The notes below the pieces were generated by a model. The model made no database searches. It was given only the letters and a program-made list of their open reading frames with translations, and was not told where the DNA came from. Source: Pseudarthrobacter raffinosi (lineage in GTDB: Bacteria; Actinomycetota; Actinomycetes; Actinomycetales; Micrococcaceae). Taken from it: a stretch of DNA of 64,000 bases. The stretch covers positions 329,559 to 393,558 of the forward strand of contig NZ_JAMXBH010000001.1 in NCBI RefSeq assembly GCF_023913735.1, in the 5' to 3' direction. This document shows positions 49,337-58,866 of the stretch, one piece after another; the stretch's first letter is position 1; each line of letters starts with the position of its first letter. The translations under genes and the position numbers were made by a program.

Positions 49337-51145
49337 GTGGTCACAAGAATGTCCAAGCTTTTCCTGCGCACGTTGCGTGAAGATCCCGTCGACGCTGAGG
49401 TCGCCAGCCACCGGCTCCTGGTCCGGGCCGGCTACATCCGCCGCGCGGCGCCCGGCATCTACACCTGGCTTCCGCTGGGGCTGAGTGTGCTGCGCAAGGT
49501 CGAGGCCGTCGTCCGCGAGGAAATGGACGCCATCGGTGCCCAGGAAGTCCACTTCCCGGCGCTGCTGCCGCGAGAGCCCTACGAGGTCACCAACCGCTGG
49601 ACCGAATACGGCGAAGGTCTGTTCCGGCTCCAGGACCGTAAGGGTGCCGACTACCTGCTGGCCCCCACGCACGAAGAAATGTTCACCCTTCTGGTCAAGG
49701 ACCTGTACTCGTCCTACAAGGACCTGCCCCTGAGCCTGTATCAGATCCAGAACAAATATCGCGACGAAGCACGCCCCCGCGCGGGCCTGCTGCGCGGCCG
49801 CGAGTTCATCATGAAGGATTCCTACTCCTTCGACGTGGACGACGCAGGCCTGGACGCCAGCTACGCCGCCCACCGTGGCGCCTACCTGAAGATCTTTGCG
49901 CGCCTGGGCCTGGAAGTCATTCCCGTTGCGGCCACCGCCGGCGCCATGGGTGGGTCCAAGAGCGAAGAGTTCCTGCACCCCACCGAGATCGGCGAAGACA
50001 CTTTCGTGCGCTCCGCCGGCGGCTATGCAGCCAACGTTGAGGCCGTCACCACCGTTGTTCCGGCCGACATCGACTTCAGCAACGCCCCTGCCGCCGAGGT
50101 CCTCGATACCCCGAACACGCCCACCATCGATACGCTGGTTGCCGCGTCCAACGAACTGGCTCCCCGGAGCGAGGCCGACGGCGGCGCGTGGACGGGCGCC
50201 GACACCCTCAAGAACGTGGTTCTTGCCGTCACCCTGCCCACTGGTGAGCGCCAGCTTGTGGTCATCGGCCTGCCGGGTGACCGCGGCGTTGACTTGAAGC
50301 GCGTGGAAGCCAACATCGGTTCCTTCCTGCCCATCGGCGGCGAGATCACGCTCGAAGCAGCCAACGACGACGACCTCAAGAAGCAGCCCCTCATAGTCAA
50401 GGGCTACCTTGGACCCGGCCTGACGCTGGACCAACCCCTACTGGGCAGCGAAAGCTCAACCAAGCTTCTCTACCTGGTGGATCCCCGCGTTGTCAGCGGC
50501 ACTGCCTGGATCACCGGGGCCAACGAAGCAGGAAAGCACGTGTACGGCCTGGTTGCCGGCCGCGACTTCACCTGGGACGGCGTCATCGAGTGCACCGACG
50601 TCCGCGAGGGTGACCCGGCCCCGGACGGCTCCGGTCCGCTGGAGACGGCCCGCGGCATCGAAATGGGCCACATCTTCCAGCTGGGCCGCAAATACGCTGA
50701 GGCCCTCGAGCTGAAGGTCCTGGACCAGAACGGCAAGCAGGTGGTGGTTACCATGGGCTCCTACGGTGTTGGTGTCACCCGTGCCGTCGCCGCACTGGCC
50801 GAATCCAACCACGATGACAAGGGTCTGGTCTGGCCCCGCGCCGTTGCCCCCGCCGATGTCCATGTAGTGGCTGTCGGCCGCGGCGAGGAAATCTTTGCCA
50901 CCGCCGAGCAGCTGGCCCTGGAACTCGAGGCCGCCGGCCTGGACGTCATCTACGATGACCGGCCGAAGGTCTCCCCGGGCGTAAAGTTCGGCGACGCGGA
51001 ACTCGTCGGCGTCCCCACCATCCTGGCCGTCGGCCGCGGCCTGGTGGACGGCGTTGTCGAGATCAAGGACCGCCGCAGCGGCGAAGCGGAGAACGTGGCC
51101 GTGGACAAGGCCGTTGACTATGTGGTCACCGCCGTCCGCAGCTGA
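49337..51145 (+). CDS. proS: prolyl-tRNA synthetase (bacterial type, with editing domain)
   Basis: A 602-residue class II synthetase. Motif 1 region [20 protein letters not shown], motif 2 [32 protein letters not shown], and motif 3 [15 protein letters not shown] are present. Between motifs 2 and 3 an INS (YbaK-like) editing domain (about 220-400) removes mischarged Ala; it contains [22 protein letters not shown]. The C-terminal anticodon-binding domain follows. The GTG at 49337 is used; an ATG four codons later (49349) is equally possible. Confidence 0.96.
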   Translation: MVTRMSKLFLRTLREDPVDAEVASHRLLVRAGYIRRAAPGIYTWLPLGLSVLRKVEAVVREEMDAIGAQEVHFPALLPREPYEVTNRWTEYGEGLFRLQDRKGADYLLAPTHEEMFTLLVKDLYSSYKDLPLSLYQIQNKYRDEARPRAGLLRGREFIMKDSYSFDVDDAGLDASYAAHRGAYLKIFARLGLEVIPVAATAGAMGGSKSEEFLHPTEIGEDTFVRSAGGYAANVEAVTTVVPADIDFSNAPAAEVLDTPNTPTIDTLVAASNELAPRSEADGGAWTGADTLKNVVLAVTLPTGERQLVVIGLPGDRGVDLKRVEANIGSFLPIGGEITLEAANDDDLKKQPLIVKGYLGPGLTLDQPLLGSESSTKLLYLVDPRVVSGTAWITGANEAGKHVYGLVAGRDFTWDGVIECTDVREGDPAPDGSGPLETARGIEMGHIFQLGRKYAEALELKVLDQNGKQVVVTMGSYGVGVTRAVAALAESNHDDKGLVWPRAVAPADVHVVAVGRGEEIFATAEQLALELEAAGLDVIYDDRPKVSPGVKFGDAELVGVPTILAVGRGLVDGVVEIKDRRSGEAENVAVDKAVDYVVTAVRS

Positions 51146-51154
51146 CCTGCGGCG

Positions 51155-51949
51155 GTGATTTCCGGGTTCGAGTCGATCCAGCTCACCACAATCATCCTGA
51201 TTGTGGTGGCTGGATTTGCTGCCGGCTGGGTGGACGCCGTGGTGGGTGGCGGCGGTCTGCTCCAGCTGCCGGCGATGCTGCTGGTACCCGGGATTACGCC
51301 GGTCCAGGCCTTGGCCACCAACAAGATGGGGTCAATTTTCGGCACCGCCACGAGTGCGGTGACGTACTACGGGCGGGTGAAACCGGACCTTCGGACAGCC
51401 GTGCCCATGGCGGTGATCGCCCTTGCCGGCAGCTTCGCCGGGGCGGTGCTCGCCGCCACGCTGCCGGCGAGTGTCTTCAAGCCGATCATCGTGGTGGCGC
51501 TGGTCGTCGTGGCGCTTTTTACGGCGCTGAAGCCCAACGTCGGTGACCTCACCGTGCTGCGGCACGATGGCCGCACGCACTACGTGGTGGCATGCATGAT
51601 CGGGGCCGTGATTGGCTTCTATGACGGCCTGATTGGTCCGGGCACCGGCTCCTTCCTCATCATCGCGCTCGTCTCGGCGATGGGCTATGCCTTCCTGGAG
51701 GCAAGCGCCAAAGCCAAGATCGTGAACATGGCCACCAACGCCGGCGCCCTGCTGTTCTTCCTGCCCCATGGGTCAATCCTCTGGGGTGTCGGGCTGCTGC
51801 TGGGCCTGGCCAACATGGCCGGCGGCTACCTGGGCGCGCGGACTGCCGTGAAGCAGGGAAGCCGCTTCATCCGCGTTGTATTCCTGCTGGTGGTGGGCGC
51901 CCTGATCATCAAACTCGGCGTCGACGTCTGGCAGGAAAACCTAGCCTGA
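51155..51949 (+). CDS. TauE/SafE (TSUP) family permease, copy 2
   Basis: A 264-residue permease with about eight membrane segments and the YfcA-like TSUP signatures GFAAGWVDAVVGGGGLLQLPAMLL, QALATNKMGSIFGTATSAVTYYGRV and IGFYDGLIGPGTGSFLIIALV. The last two match the YfcA subgroup more closely than copy 1 does. Substrate unknown. The GTG at 51155 lies 9 bases after the proS stop, so it may be co-transcribed with proS. Confidence 0.87.
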   Translation: MISGFESIQLTTIILIVVAGFAAGWVDAVVGGGGLLQLPAMLLVPGITPVQALATNKMGSIFGTATSAVTYYGRVKPDLRTAVPMAVIALAGSFAGAVLAATLPASVFKPIIVVALVVVALFTALKPNVGDLTVLRHDGRTHYVVACMIGAVIGFYDGLIGPGTGSFLIIALVSAMGYAFLEASAKAKIVNMATNAGALLFFLPHGSILWGVGLLLGLANMAGGYLGARTAVKQGSRFIRVVFLLVVGALIIKLGVDVWQENLA

Positions 51950-52014
51950 TAGGGTAGCCGAAACCCTCGCAGCCGGTATCGCCCGCAGCCCCCGGCCGGG
52001 CGTACCATGCAGGT

Positions 52015-53412
52015 ATGTCCGCAGGCGGGGAACCCTATTCGGAAGCATTGTCAGTCGCGGCCCCTCGCGCCGCCGAGTGGCTGGCGAGCCTGCCGGACAG
52101 GCACGTCGGGCCCGCCCAAAGCGCCCACGATCTCGAGGCTGACTTCGGCGGGCCCCTTCCCGAACAGGGCATGCCCGCCGCAGCTGTGGTTGAGTACCTG
52201 GCGGACAAGGCCGAACCGGGACTGATGGCGATGCCCTCGGGGCGCTTTTTCGGTTGGGTGATCGGCGGGACGTTGCCTGCCGCCCTGGCTGCCGACTGGC
52301 TGGTCAGCGCCTGGGACCAGAACTCGGGCCTGCGTTACACCACCCCAGCGATAGCCGCCATCGAGGAGGGGGCCGGCCACTGGCTGCTGGACCTTCTCGG
52401 CCTACCGGCGGAATCCGACGTCGGCTTCACTACGGGTGCCACCATGGCCAACTTCACCGGGCTGGCTGCTGCCCGGTGGCGGTTGCTGGCCGATGCCGGC
52501 TGGGACCTCGACGGCGATGGCCTGGCAGGCGCCCCGCGGATCCGGTGCTTTGTGGGCCAGGAGCGCCACGAGACCATTGACCTGGGCCTGCGGTACCTCG
52601 GCCTCGGCCGGCCCGTCGCGGTCCCCGCAGATGGCCAAGGCAGGCTGCTGGCGGTGGAGCTGGACCGCCTGCTGTCGGAAGGGTCCGGGCCCGCGCTGGT
52701 CTGCCTCCAGGTCGGCAACCTCCACTCCGGAGCCTTCGACCCCTTCGACGCCGCCATCGAGGTTGCCCGGCGGCATGGCGCCTGGGTGCACGTGGACGGC
52801 GCGTTCGGGCTGTGGGCCGCGGCCGTGCCGGAATTCGTGGACCTCACCCACGGCATGGAGCTGGCCGATTCGTGGGGGACCGACGCCCACAAGACGCTCA
52901 ACGTCCCGTATGACTGCGGTATTGCCATCGTCAGGGATTCAGCAGCGCTACGCAGCGCCATGGGACTGCAGCACACCAGCTACCTGATCCACGATGTCGA
53001 GGGCCCGGGCGACCCGTTTGAAAAAGCGCCGGAGCTCTCGCGCCGCGCCCGCGGCGTACCGGTGTGGGCGGCGCTGAGATCACTGGGCCGGGACGGCGTG
53101 GCCAGCCAGGTCCGCGAGTTAGTGCTGCGCGCCTCGCAACTGGCAGAGCAGCTGTCAGCACTGGACGGCGTCGAGGTACTCAACACGGTGGACTACACGC
53201 AGGTTTCGCTCGCCTTCGGGGACGATGCCACCACGCGCGCCGTGACAGCCCGCGTGATCGAGGACGGCAAGGTCTGGATGTCCGGTTCACACTGGCGGGG
53301 CAGGGATGTCCTGCGCGTCTCGGTCAGTAACTGGAGCACTGACGCGGACGACGTCGGCACTGCAGTCGAGGCGGTCAGCTCCGCTTTGGCGGCTGTCCGG
53401 GCAGCGGGCTGA
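52015..53412 (+). CDS. pyridoxal-phosphate-dependent decarboxylase family protein
   Basis: A 465-residue group II decarboxylase-type PLP enzyme. The cofactor lysine is K293 in SWGTDAHKTLNVPYDCGI; WVHVDGAFGLWAA has the Asp that contacts the pyridine nitrogen, and GFTTGATMANFTGLAAAR is the phosphate-binding region. Relatives decarboxylate aromatic amino acids, glutamate or 2,4-diaminobutyrate, or act as aspartate-type lyases; substrate cannot be read from the sequence. The ATG at 52015 has no ribosome-binding site but TACCAT lies exactly six bases upstream, suggesting a leaderless transcript. Confidence 0.88.
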   Translation: MSAGGEPYSEALSVAAPRAAEWLASLPDRHVGPAQSAHDLEADFGGPLPEQGMPAAAVVEYLADKAEPGLMAMPSGRFFGWVIGGTLPAALAADWLVSAWDQNSGLRYTTPAIAAIEEGAGHWLLDLLGLPAESDVGFTTGATMANFTGLAAARWRLLADAGWDLDGDGLAGAPRIRCFVGQERHETIDLGLRYLGLGRPVAVPADGQGRLLAVELDRLLSEGSGPALVCLQVGNLHSGAFDPFDAAIEVARRHGAWVHVDGAFGLWAAAVPEFVDLTHGMELADSWGTDAHKTLNVPYDCGIAIVRDSAALRSAMGLQHTSYLIHDVEGPGDPFEKAPELSRRARGVPVWAALRSLGRDGVASQVRELVLRASQLAEQLSALDGVEVLNTVDYTQVSLAFGDDATTRAVTARVIEDGKVWMSGSHWRGRDVLRVSVSNWSTDADDVGTAVEAVSSALAAVRAAG

Positions 53413-53496
53413 CCGCCGGCGAGGCCCCATCCGACCACCGGGGAGGCACTGTCCCGCACGGAAGACATCCGTCCTGCCCGGGAGGGCACCCGCCGC

Positions 53497-54528
53497 TCAG
53501 CTGTCGCCCTGCCCCGGCTCAGGCAGGGCGTGCGCCGAGGGGAGACCATCGAGGGTCCGCCCGGCAAGGGTGCTGGCCACCCAGAGTGACCGGGCCAGAT
53601 CTCCCTGGTGGCGCGGCAAGGACGCGTAGCAGAGGGCGTTCTCCACTTCGCGTGCCACGGCCCACTGGCGCGCAGCTTCGGCGTCGAGGCCGGCCGCGGC
53701 GCTGAAGTCCTGGCACCGCCGCCTCAACCCTCCGGCCGGATCGCTCCGGGGCAGGTCGCCGAGACGGTTCCACAGCAGCGGTGCCACCGCGAACTCCGGT
53801 TCGCCGATCATGGGCTGCGGGTCGATGGCGACGAAGGCCTCCCCGGGCAGCCCTCCGCTGATGGTGTGGGGCCGGGCCAGGATGTTCAGGAAATGCAGGT
53901 CCGTATGGACCAGGACATCGCGGCCCGAGCGGCGGCCAACGGCGCCGCGGGTCTGGCAGACTTCCAGGGCCGCCTCCAGTAGCCAGCGCGGGAACGGGCG
54001 GCCCTGCTGTTCCCAGTCGGCGGGCAGGTCGTCGCTCCATTGTTCGGCCCGCCCGGCGATGTGATCGAACTCCTGCCACTGCGGCCGGCCGTCCGGCACC
54101 AGGCCCAACTGCCGCATGGTGCCGCCCCACGCCACCGCCGCTTGATCCAGCGGAAGGGTCTGGAGCGAGGAGTCCGGATTCAGCCGCTCCAGCAGCATGG
54201 CGCACGTTCCGGCGTCGGATTCCAACAGCCGGACGGCGCCGGAGCCGCCCCAGAGTGCCAGCGCATGGCGTTCCATCCGTGCCTCATCGTGGGGAAACGC
54301 TATCTTGAGCGCCGCCGGTGTCCCGTCCGTCCGGCGGACTGGAACCACCACGCCGCCGTGGCCATGCCACGGGAGGGCGCCGGCTTCCAGGTCAACAGCC
54401 AGTTCCCAATGCTCCAGCCGCCCCTGCACCAGTCCCGGGAGGGAGGAAAGCCAGGCCCGTCCCGCGCTGCTGTGGCTGAAACGCCCGCTGAGGGCTGGCG
54501 GGATCGGCACGCCAATCTGGACACTCAC
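53497..54528 (-). CDS. aminoglycoside/hydroxyurea-type phosphotransferase (APH(6)-like)
   Basis: A 343-residue kinase-fold protein of the APH(6)/streptomycin 6-kinase family. The catalytic loop is VHTDLHFLNIL (H208, D210, N215) and the metal-binding Asp is in FVAIDPQPMIGEPEFAVAPL. GGVVVPVRRTDGTPAALKIAFP is the N-lobe with the ATP-binding Lys. Environmental members are mostly uncharacterised and need not confer resistance. The GTG at 54528 overlaps the VIT gene stop (GTGA), an unusual pairing. Confidence 0.85.
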   Translation of the reverse strand: MSVQIGVPIPPALSGRFSHSSAGRAWLSSLPGLVQGRLEHWELAVDLEAGALPWHGHGGVVVPVRRTDGTPAALKIAFPHDEARMERHALALWGGSGAVRLLESDAGTCAMLLERLNPDSSLQTLPLDQAAVAWGGTMRQLGLVPDGRPQWQEFDHIAGRAEQWSDDLPADWEQQGRPFPRWLLEAALEVCQTRGAVGRRSGRDVLVHTDLHFLNILARPHTISGGLPGEAFVAIDPQPMIGEPEFAVAPLLWNRLGDLPRSDPAGGLRRRCQDFSAAAGLDAEAARQWAVAREVENALCYASLPRHQGDLARSLWVASTLAGRTLDGLPSAHALPEPGQGDS

Positions 54529-55253
54529 AGGACGCCGCTTGCGCTAAGCAGGTTGCCGATGGAGAACGTGGCAGCCAAGGCCAAAGCCCCGCCCGCCACC
54601 ACTCTGGCGGCGGCCCGCAGCTTCGAACCGCCGCCGATCCAGGCGCCCAGCGCCCCGGTGGCAGCGAGTGCCGCCAGCACGGCCGCGAACGTCAGGGGGA
54701 CCCGGATGTTCTCCGGCGGCAGCAGGATGGCGGCCATCGGCAGGATGGCGCCGGTGACGAACGCAATCGCCGAAGCAAAGGCTGCATTCCAGGGGCTCAC
54801 AATGTCTGTTTCGTCGATGTTCAGTTCGGCGGAGAGGTGCGCGCCCAGGGCATCGTGGGCCGTCAGCTCCCGCGCTACTTTCCTTGCTGTGTCCAGGCTC
54901 AGCCCCTTGCCCTGGTAGATCGCCGCGAGTTCCTCCAGCTCTTCCTCCGGCTGTTCCTGCAGTTCCAGGCGCTCCTTTTCGATCAGGGCCCGCTGGCTGT
55001 CCTTCTGGCTGCTGACGGACACGTATTCGCCCAAGGCCATGGATACAGCTCCACCCACCAGGCCGGCCGTGCCGGCGACGAGGATCGGTCCGGACTGCGT
55101 GGTGACACCGGCGACGCCCACCACGATTGCGGCGACCGAGACGATGCCGTCATTGGCACCCAGCACGCCGGCTCGCAGCCAGTTCAGGCGCTGGGCGACG
55201 TCGTTTTGGTGGGGCTCATTCTCATGAAGGGCGGGGGCGCCGGCACTGTCCAT
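54525..55253 (-). CDS. VIT1/CCC1-family iron/manganese transporter
   Basis: A 242-residue VIT family protein. The first helix region LNWLRAGVLGANDGIVSVAAIVVGVAG and TAGLVGGAVSMALGEYVSVSSQKD are strong signatures. The cytoplasmic metal-binding helices (EKERLELQEQPEEELEELAAIYQGKGL) are present, followed by three more membrane segments, for five in total. Plant and yeast relatives move Fe2+ or Mn2+ out of the cytosol into vacuoles; bacterial ones probably export it. The ATG at 55253 has GGAGG almost adjacent. Coupled to the kinase gene downstream. Confidence 0.93.
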   Translation of the reverse strand: MDSAGAPALHENEPHQNDVAQRLNWLRAGVLGANDGIVSVAAIVVGVAGVTTQSGPILVAGTAGLVGGAVSMALGEYVSVSSQKDSQRALIEKERLELQEQPEEELEELAAIYQGKGLSLDTARKVARELTAHDALGAHLSAELNIDETDIVSPWNAAFASAIAFVTGAILPMAAILLPPENIRVPLTFAAVLAALAATGALGAWIGGGSKLRAAARVVAGGALALAATFSIGNLLSASGVL

Positions 55254-55304
55254 GCCTCCAGCAAAGCATTAGTGCCTGCGCCTGGCCAGTGTGCCGTGCC
55301 TTGG

Positions 55305-56483
55305 CTACGAATTGCCGGGAGTGCTGGTTGTGGAAGTCCCCGGAGTTGATACAGGCTCCGGCAGTGGCGGCAGGAGTGCTTCGTCCAGGACCATGCCGGG
55401 GACCGGGCCTGGCGACGCACGCCAATGGACGGTCCGCCGGGCCGCCGACTGAAGTGCTGAGAGTGCCCATACGCGTTCGCGCCCCTCGCTGAGCGCCACC
55501 ACGTCGCCGAGTACCGGAAGTGTCCCCGCCTCCAGGGTTCCCAGCCCCGCTGCAGGGTCGGCCAGGAACGCCGGGCTCAGGACATAGCCGGGCTGCCTCG
55601 GGGGTACCGTGGCGCAGCGGGACCTGCCCATGGCCTCCGCTTCGCCCCGGAGGACGCCGTGCTGGGCCAGGAAGGTCGACGCCGGAGCAGCGGACCCGGA
55701 GTTAAGCCTGGTCAGCGCGGCCTGGTACGCGTAGACCAGTTCCAGCTCGCCCTGCACGGCCGAGGCCAAGGCTGAGCCGAGGTCCGCGCCAGTGCTGGCG
55801 GCGGGGTCGGCTGCTTCGCCGGCACAGCCGGCGGCTACTGATGCCGAAACAGGCAGGGTGGGCGCCGGCGATGCGGGGGAGGAGGGGCCAGACCCCGGGA
55901 GTGCAGCCAACGCAATCCCGGTCGCCGAGGCCAGGTCCTCTGCAGCCAGAAGCTGGGCAGTTCCGGTGCCGGCGAGAAGGCGGGCCATGCCGCCGTCGGC
56001 CGTTTCGGCATCGTGGAGCCGCTGTGCCCCGCTTGCCTGGAGGGCAGCGGCGAAGTCCGCGGTGGTGGACGGCCGCGTGACGGTGGCCAGCGCCGTGGAC
56101 GGGGCAGGGACGGGGGCAGTAGCCGCACGGTCCAGGGCAGGATCGCCGGCCGCATCAGCCGGCAGCATCAACGCGCGGGCCTGGACAGTCAGCAAAGTCA
56201 CAATCCGGGCAAGGGCGGCCGCTTGTGGGGCCGGCGCAGTGGCGCCGGCAGTGCCTTCGAGGTCCAGGCCAGCGGCCCTGAGGTTCAGGGAATCCGCGAA
56301 CGCGGATGCCCTTGCTTGCTCGGAAAACGGCGGCGCCGCAGGCGGGGACGGTTCGCGGGGGATGAGCACCAATCCGAGGCTCACCACCAGAAGGGCGGCC
56401 AGCGCAAAAACGGCGTACTGGAAATAACGCCTGCGGCCGCCGGATTCCTGCGTGTCGTCTTTCACAACAGACCATGTTCTCAC
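55305..56483 (-). CDS. DUF4439 domain-containing membrane-anchored protein
   Basis: A protein of up to 392 residues: an Arg-rich start (GGRRRYFQYAVFALAALLVV) forming one membrane anchor or signal segment, a long Ala/Pro/Thr-rich region, and a C-terminal ferritin-like DUF4439 helical bundle (SALASAVQGELELVYAYQAALTRL; FLAQHGVLRGEAEAM; PGYVLSPAFLADPAAGLGTLEAGTL). The gene lies divergent from rimP, as in related actinobacteria. Function unknown. The start is uncertain: GTG 56483 or the GTG at 56465, which would begin MKDDTQES. Confidence 0.7.
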   Translation of the reverse strand: MRTWSVVKDDTQESGGRRRYFQYAVFALAALLVVSLGLVLIPREPSPPAAPPFSEQARASAFADSLNLRAAGLDLEGTAGATAPAPQAAALARIVTLLTVQARALMLPADAAGDPALDRAATAPVPAPSTALATVTRPSTTADFAAALQASGAQRLHDAETADGGMARLLAGTGTAQLLAAEDLASATGIALAALPGSGPSSPASPAPTLPVSASVAAGCAGEAADPAASTGADLGSALASAVQGELELVYAYQAALTRLNSGSAAPASTFLAQHGVLRGEAEAMGRSRCATVPPRQPGYVLSPAFLADPAAGLGTLEAGTLPVLGDVVALSEGRERVWALSALQSAARRTVHWRASPGPVPGMVLDEALLPPLPEPVSTPGTSTTSTPGNS

Positions 56484-56571
56484 GCCTGATGCGAATCTTC
56501 GTGCACCACTGTGGCCGGAAAATCGTTAGGCTAGTAGTCACAACATCATCTATTGGAAGGCGGCCGGCATC

Positions 56572-57186
56572 GTGAGTAATGCAGAAGCCACGACTTCATC
56601 AGACGCTACCGGAACGGGTACCGCTGTTGCTGCGCCCGCCAACAATCCCGAAGCCGTCAGGCTCCGGGCGCTGTTGGAACCGGCGGTCCAGGCCAACCGC
56701 CTGTACCTCGAGGACGTAACCATCCTGGCCGGTTCACACCGCGTGGTCCACGTGGTGGTTGACCTGCCGCAGGAGGAAACCGGCGGCGTAAACCTCGATG
56801 TCATCGCTGACATCTCCAGGGTCCTCTCCGACGTCCTGGACAATGATCCCGCAGACGACGGGCGCCCCTACGACCTCGAGGTTTCCTCCCCGGGCGTCGC
56901 GCGTCCCCTCACCGAAGTCCGGCACTGGCACCGCGCCCGGGGCCGGCTGGTCAGGGTCAACGTCATCCAGGGCGAAAACGTCACCGGCAGGGTCCAGTCC
57001 GTGGACGATTCCGGCGTCACCATCATCCCGGAGATCGCCGTCAAGAAGGGCATGAAGCCCAAGCAGGGCGAGCCCCAGATTCTTCCTTTCGACAGGATCC
57101 GTAACGGAAAAGTCGAGATCGAATTCAGCCACCTCGAAGAAGCTGGTCTGGAACCTGAGCACAATGGACCTTCTGAGGAGGCCTGA
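56572..57186 (+). CDS. rimP: ribosome maturation factor RimP
   Basis: RimP is needed for 30S subunit maturation. The 204-residue protein has a ~25-residue Ala/Thr-rich leader, then the RimP N-domain ([56 protein letters not shown]) and the SH3-like C-domain ([13 protein letters not shown]...[12 protein letters not shown]). The GTG at 56572 has GGAAGG 11 bases upstream. Its stop overlaps the nusA ATG by one base. Confidence 0.95.
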   Translation: MSNAEATTSSDATGTGTAVAAPANNPEAVRLRALLEPAVQANRLYLEDVTILAGSHRVVHVVVDLPQEETGGVNLDVIADISRVLSDVLDNDPADDGRPYDLEVSSPGVARPLTEVRHWHRARGRLVRVNVIQGENVTGRVQSVDDSGVTIIPEIAVKKGMKPKQGEPQILPFDRIRNGKVEIEFSHLEEAGLEPEHNGPSEEA

Positions 57187-58166
57187 TGGATATTGACATG
57201 AGCGCGCTGAGACTACTGGAGCGTGAGCGCGAAATTCCGCTGGACCTCCTGATCCCCACCATCGAGCAGGCGCTCCTGGTGGCGTACCACAAATCGCCCG
57301 GCGCCTTCGAGAAGGCCCGGGCCGAGCTGGACCGCAAGAGCGGCCACGTAACCATCTGGGCAGTGGAGATCGACGACGACGGCGCCCCCATCGGCGAGTT
57401 CGAGGACACGCCTGCCGGCTTCGGCCGTATCGCGGCGAGCACCGCACGCCAGATCATCCTGCAGCGCCTGCGGGACGTCGAGGACGACGCCATACTGGGT
57501 GAGTTCAAGGGCCGCGAGGGTGAACTTGTGGCCGGCCTGATCCAGCAGGGCAACAACCCGCACATGATCCAGGTCAACCTGGGTTCGGTGGAGGCCCTGC
57601 TGCCGCCGCCCGAACAGGTGCCGGGGGAGAAGTACATCCACGGCAACCGGCTCCGCGCCATCGTTATCGATGTCCACCGCGGCACCAAGGGCCCGTCCGT
57701 CACCCTGTCCCGTTCACACCCGGGCCTCGTCCGGAAGCTCTTCGAACTGGAGGTCCCGGAGATCGCGGACCGCTCTGTGGAGATCGTGGCACTGGCCCGC
57801 GAGGCCGGCCACCGTACCAAGATCGCGGTCAAGGCCCACACCCAGGGCATCAACGCCAAGGGCGCCTGCATCGGCGAAATGGGTTCCCGCGTCCGCGCCG
57901 TTATGACGGAACTGAACGACGAAAAAATCGACATCGTCGACTTCAGCGAGGATCCGGCAACGTTTATTGCCAGTGCACTCTCCCCTTCGCGTGTGAATTC
58001 GGTCACCGTCGTGGACGAGGCCACCCGCTCCGCGCGTGTGGTGGTCCCGGACTACCAGCTCTCGCTGGCCATCGGCAAAGAGGGCCAGAACGCCCGGCTG
58101 GCGGCCAAGCTGACGGGCTGGCGAATCGATATCGTCTCGGACGCTGCCCCGGCGCGCGAAAGCTAA
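57186..58166 (+). CDS. nusA: transcription termination/antitermination factor NusA
   Basis: NusA binds RNA polymerase and nascent RNA to modulate pausing, termination and antitermination. The 326-residue protein has the RNAP-binding N-domain ([22 protein letters not shown]), an S1 domain, and two KH domains ([40 protein letters not shown]). It ends there, lacking the C-terminal acidic repeats of E. coli NusA, as is normal in Gram-positive bacteria. ATG at 57186. A perfect 16-bp hairpin follows the stop by 7 bases. Confidence 0.97.
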   Translation: MDIDMSALRLLEREREIPLDLLIPTIEQALLVAYHKSPGAFEKARAELDRKSGHVTIWAVEIDDDGAPIGEFEDTPAGFGRIAASTARQIILQRLRDVEDDAILGEFKGREGELVAGLIQQGNNPHMIQVNLGSVEALLPPPEQVPGEKYIHGNRLRAIVIDVHRGTKGPSVTLSRSHPGLVRKLFELEVPEIADRSVEIVALAREAGHRTKIAVKAHTQGINAKGACIGEMGSRVRAVMTELNDEKIDIVDFSEDPATFIASALSPSRVNSVTVVDEATRSARVVVPDYQLSLAIGKEGQNARLAAKLTGWRIDIVSDAAPARES

Positions 58167-58173
58167 TCCGGTT

Positions 58174-58220
58174 CCGGGGCTTCGGCCGGCGGCGGATACC
58201 TCCGGCCGAAGCCCCGGTTT
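58174..58220 (+). terminator. intrinsic terminator after nusA
   Basis: CCGGGGCTTCGGCCGG (58174-58189) pairs perfectly with CCGGCCGAAGCCCCGG (58202-58217) across a 12-nt loop, followed by TTT. It lies inside what is usually one operon, so it may be a regulated (NusA-responsive) attenuator. Confidence 0.8.
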
Positions 58221-58249
58221 CGGGCAGAACTGCCCGGAGGGGCTAGAAT
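58221..58249 (+). promoter_or_regulatory. palindrome and -10 box upstream of ylxR-infB
   Basis: CGGGCAGAACTGCCCG (58221-58236) is a perfect 7-2-7 palindrome; TAGAAT (58244-58249) follows as a good -10. Together they suggest a separate promoter for ylxR-infB just after the nusA terminator, with the palindrome at about the -35 position. Confidence 0.5.
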
Positions 58250-58360
58250 AGACATGACCGCGCCTAACGGCCGGTATTCGTGTGCCCTGAGAATTCCCGT
58301 TCCGCCGATGCGGTTGGGGCCTCAGGGCCGGCAGTTATGAACGTCAGGAAGATACTCACC

Positions 58361-58714
58361 GTGGCAGAAGTGCTTCACACCGAGGATCAACCGCAGCGTA
58401 CCTGCATCGGATGCCGGAAGCAGGCACCGCGGTCTGAGTTACTCCGGCTCGTCGCCGAAGGCAGCGGTTCCACCGCAGTGCTGGTAGACGAACGACGCCG
58501 GATGGCTGGCAGGGGTGCATGGCTGCACCCCAGCGAAGCGTGCCTGGCCCTGGCGGCCAAGCGGCGAGCATTCGGAAGGGCCCTCAACGGCGCAACCGGG
58601 TCCACCGCCGTCGAACGCCGGATCATGGCAGGCAAGCAGGACGCCGGCCCGTTGCAGGTACCCCTGGTAGCTGCAGCAAAAACCGTCCAACCTGAAAGCG
58701 GGTCAGAAAACTGA
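58361..58714 (+). CDS. ylxR: YlxR-family RNA-binding protein (DUF448)
   Basis: A 117-residue protein with the diagnostic YlxR block QRTCIGCRKQAPRSELLRLV and a GRGAWLHPSEACLALAAKRRAFGRAL core. YlxR proteins bind nucleic acid and, in some bacteria, act as nucleoid-associated regulators; the gene stands between nusA and infB in most Gram-positive genomes. The GTG at 58361 is preferred because GGAAG lies eight bases upstream; an ATG at 58337 and an earlier start at 58280 are in frame. A ~30-residue C-terminal extension is not part of the domain. Confidence 0.85.
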   Translation: MAEVLHTEDQPQRTCIGCRKQAPRSELLRLVAEGSGSTAVLVDERRRMAGRGAWLHPSEACLALAAKRRAFGRALNGATGSTAVERRIMAGKQDAGPLQVPLVAAAKTVQPESGSEN

Positions 58715-58866
58715 TGGAAACCCGATGAGTTCCCAGCGATGAGTGCGCAACGATGACAACTTTGTTGCGCTCTGCAATGGGCCCTGTAGTTGCAACCGCG
58801 GCTGGGGCCCGCAGTAAGAAGTAGACGGTTCGTGCCTGGCTCGGTGCGGACCGAGACAGGAGAAAT

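Noticed and set aside
53193..53567. Minus-strand small gene in the decarboxylase/kinase gap
   Set aside because: Mostly antisense to the decarboxylase; Ser/Arg/Thr-rich with no domain.
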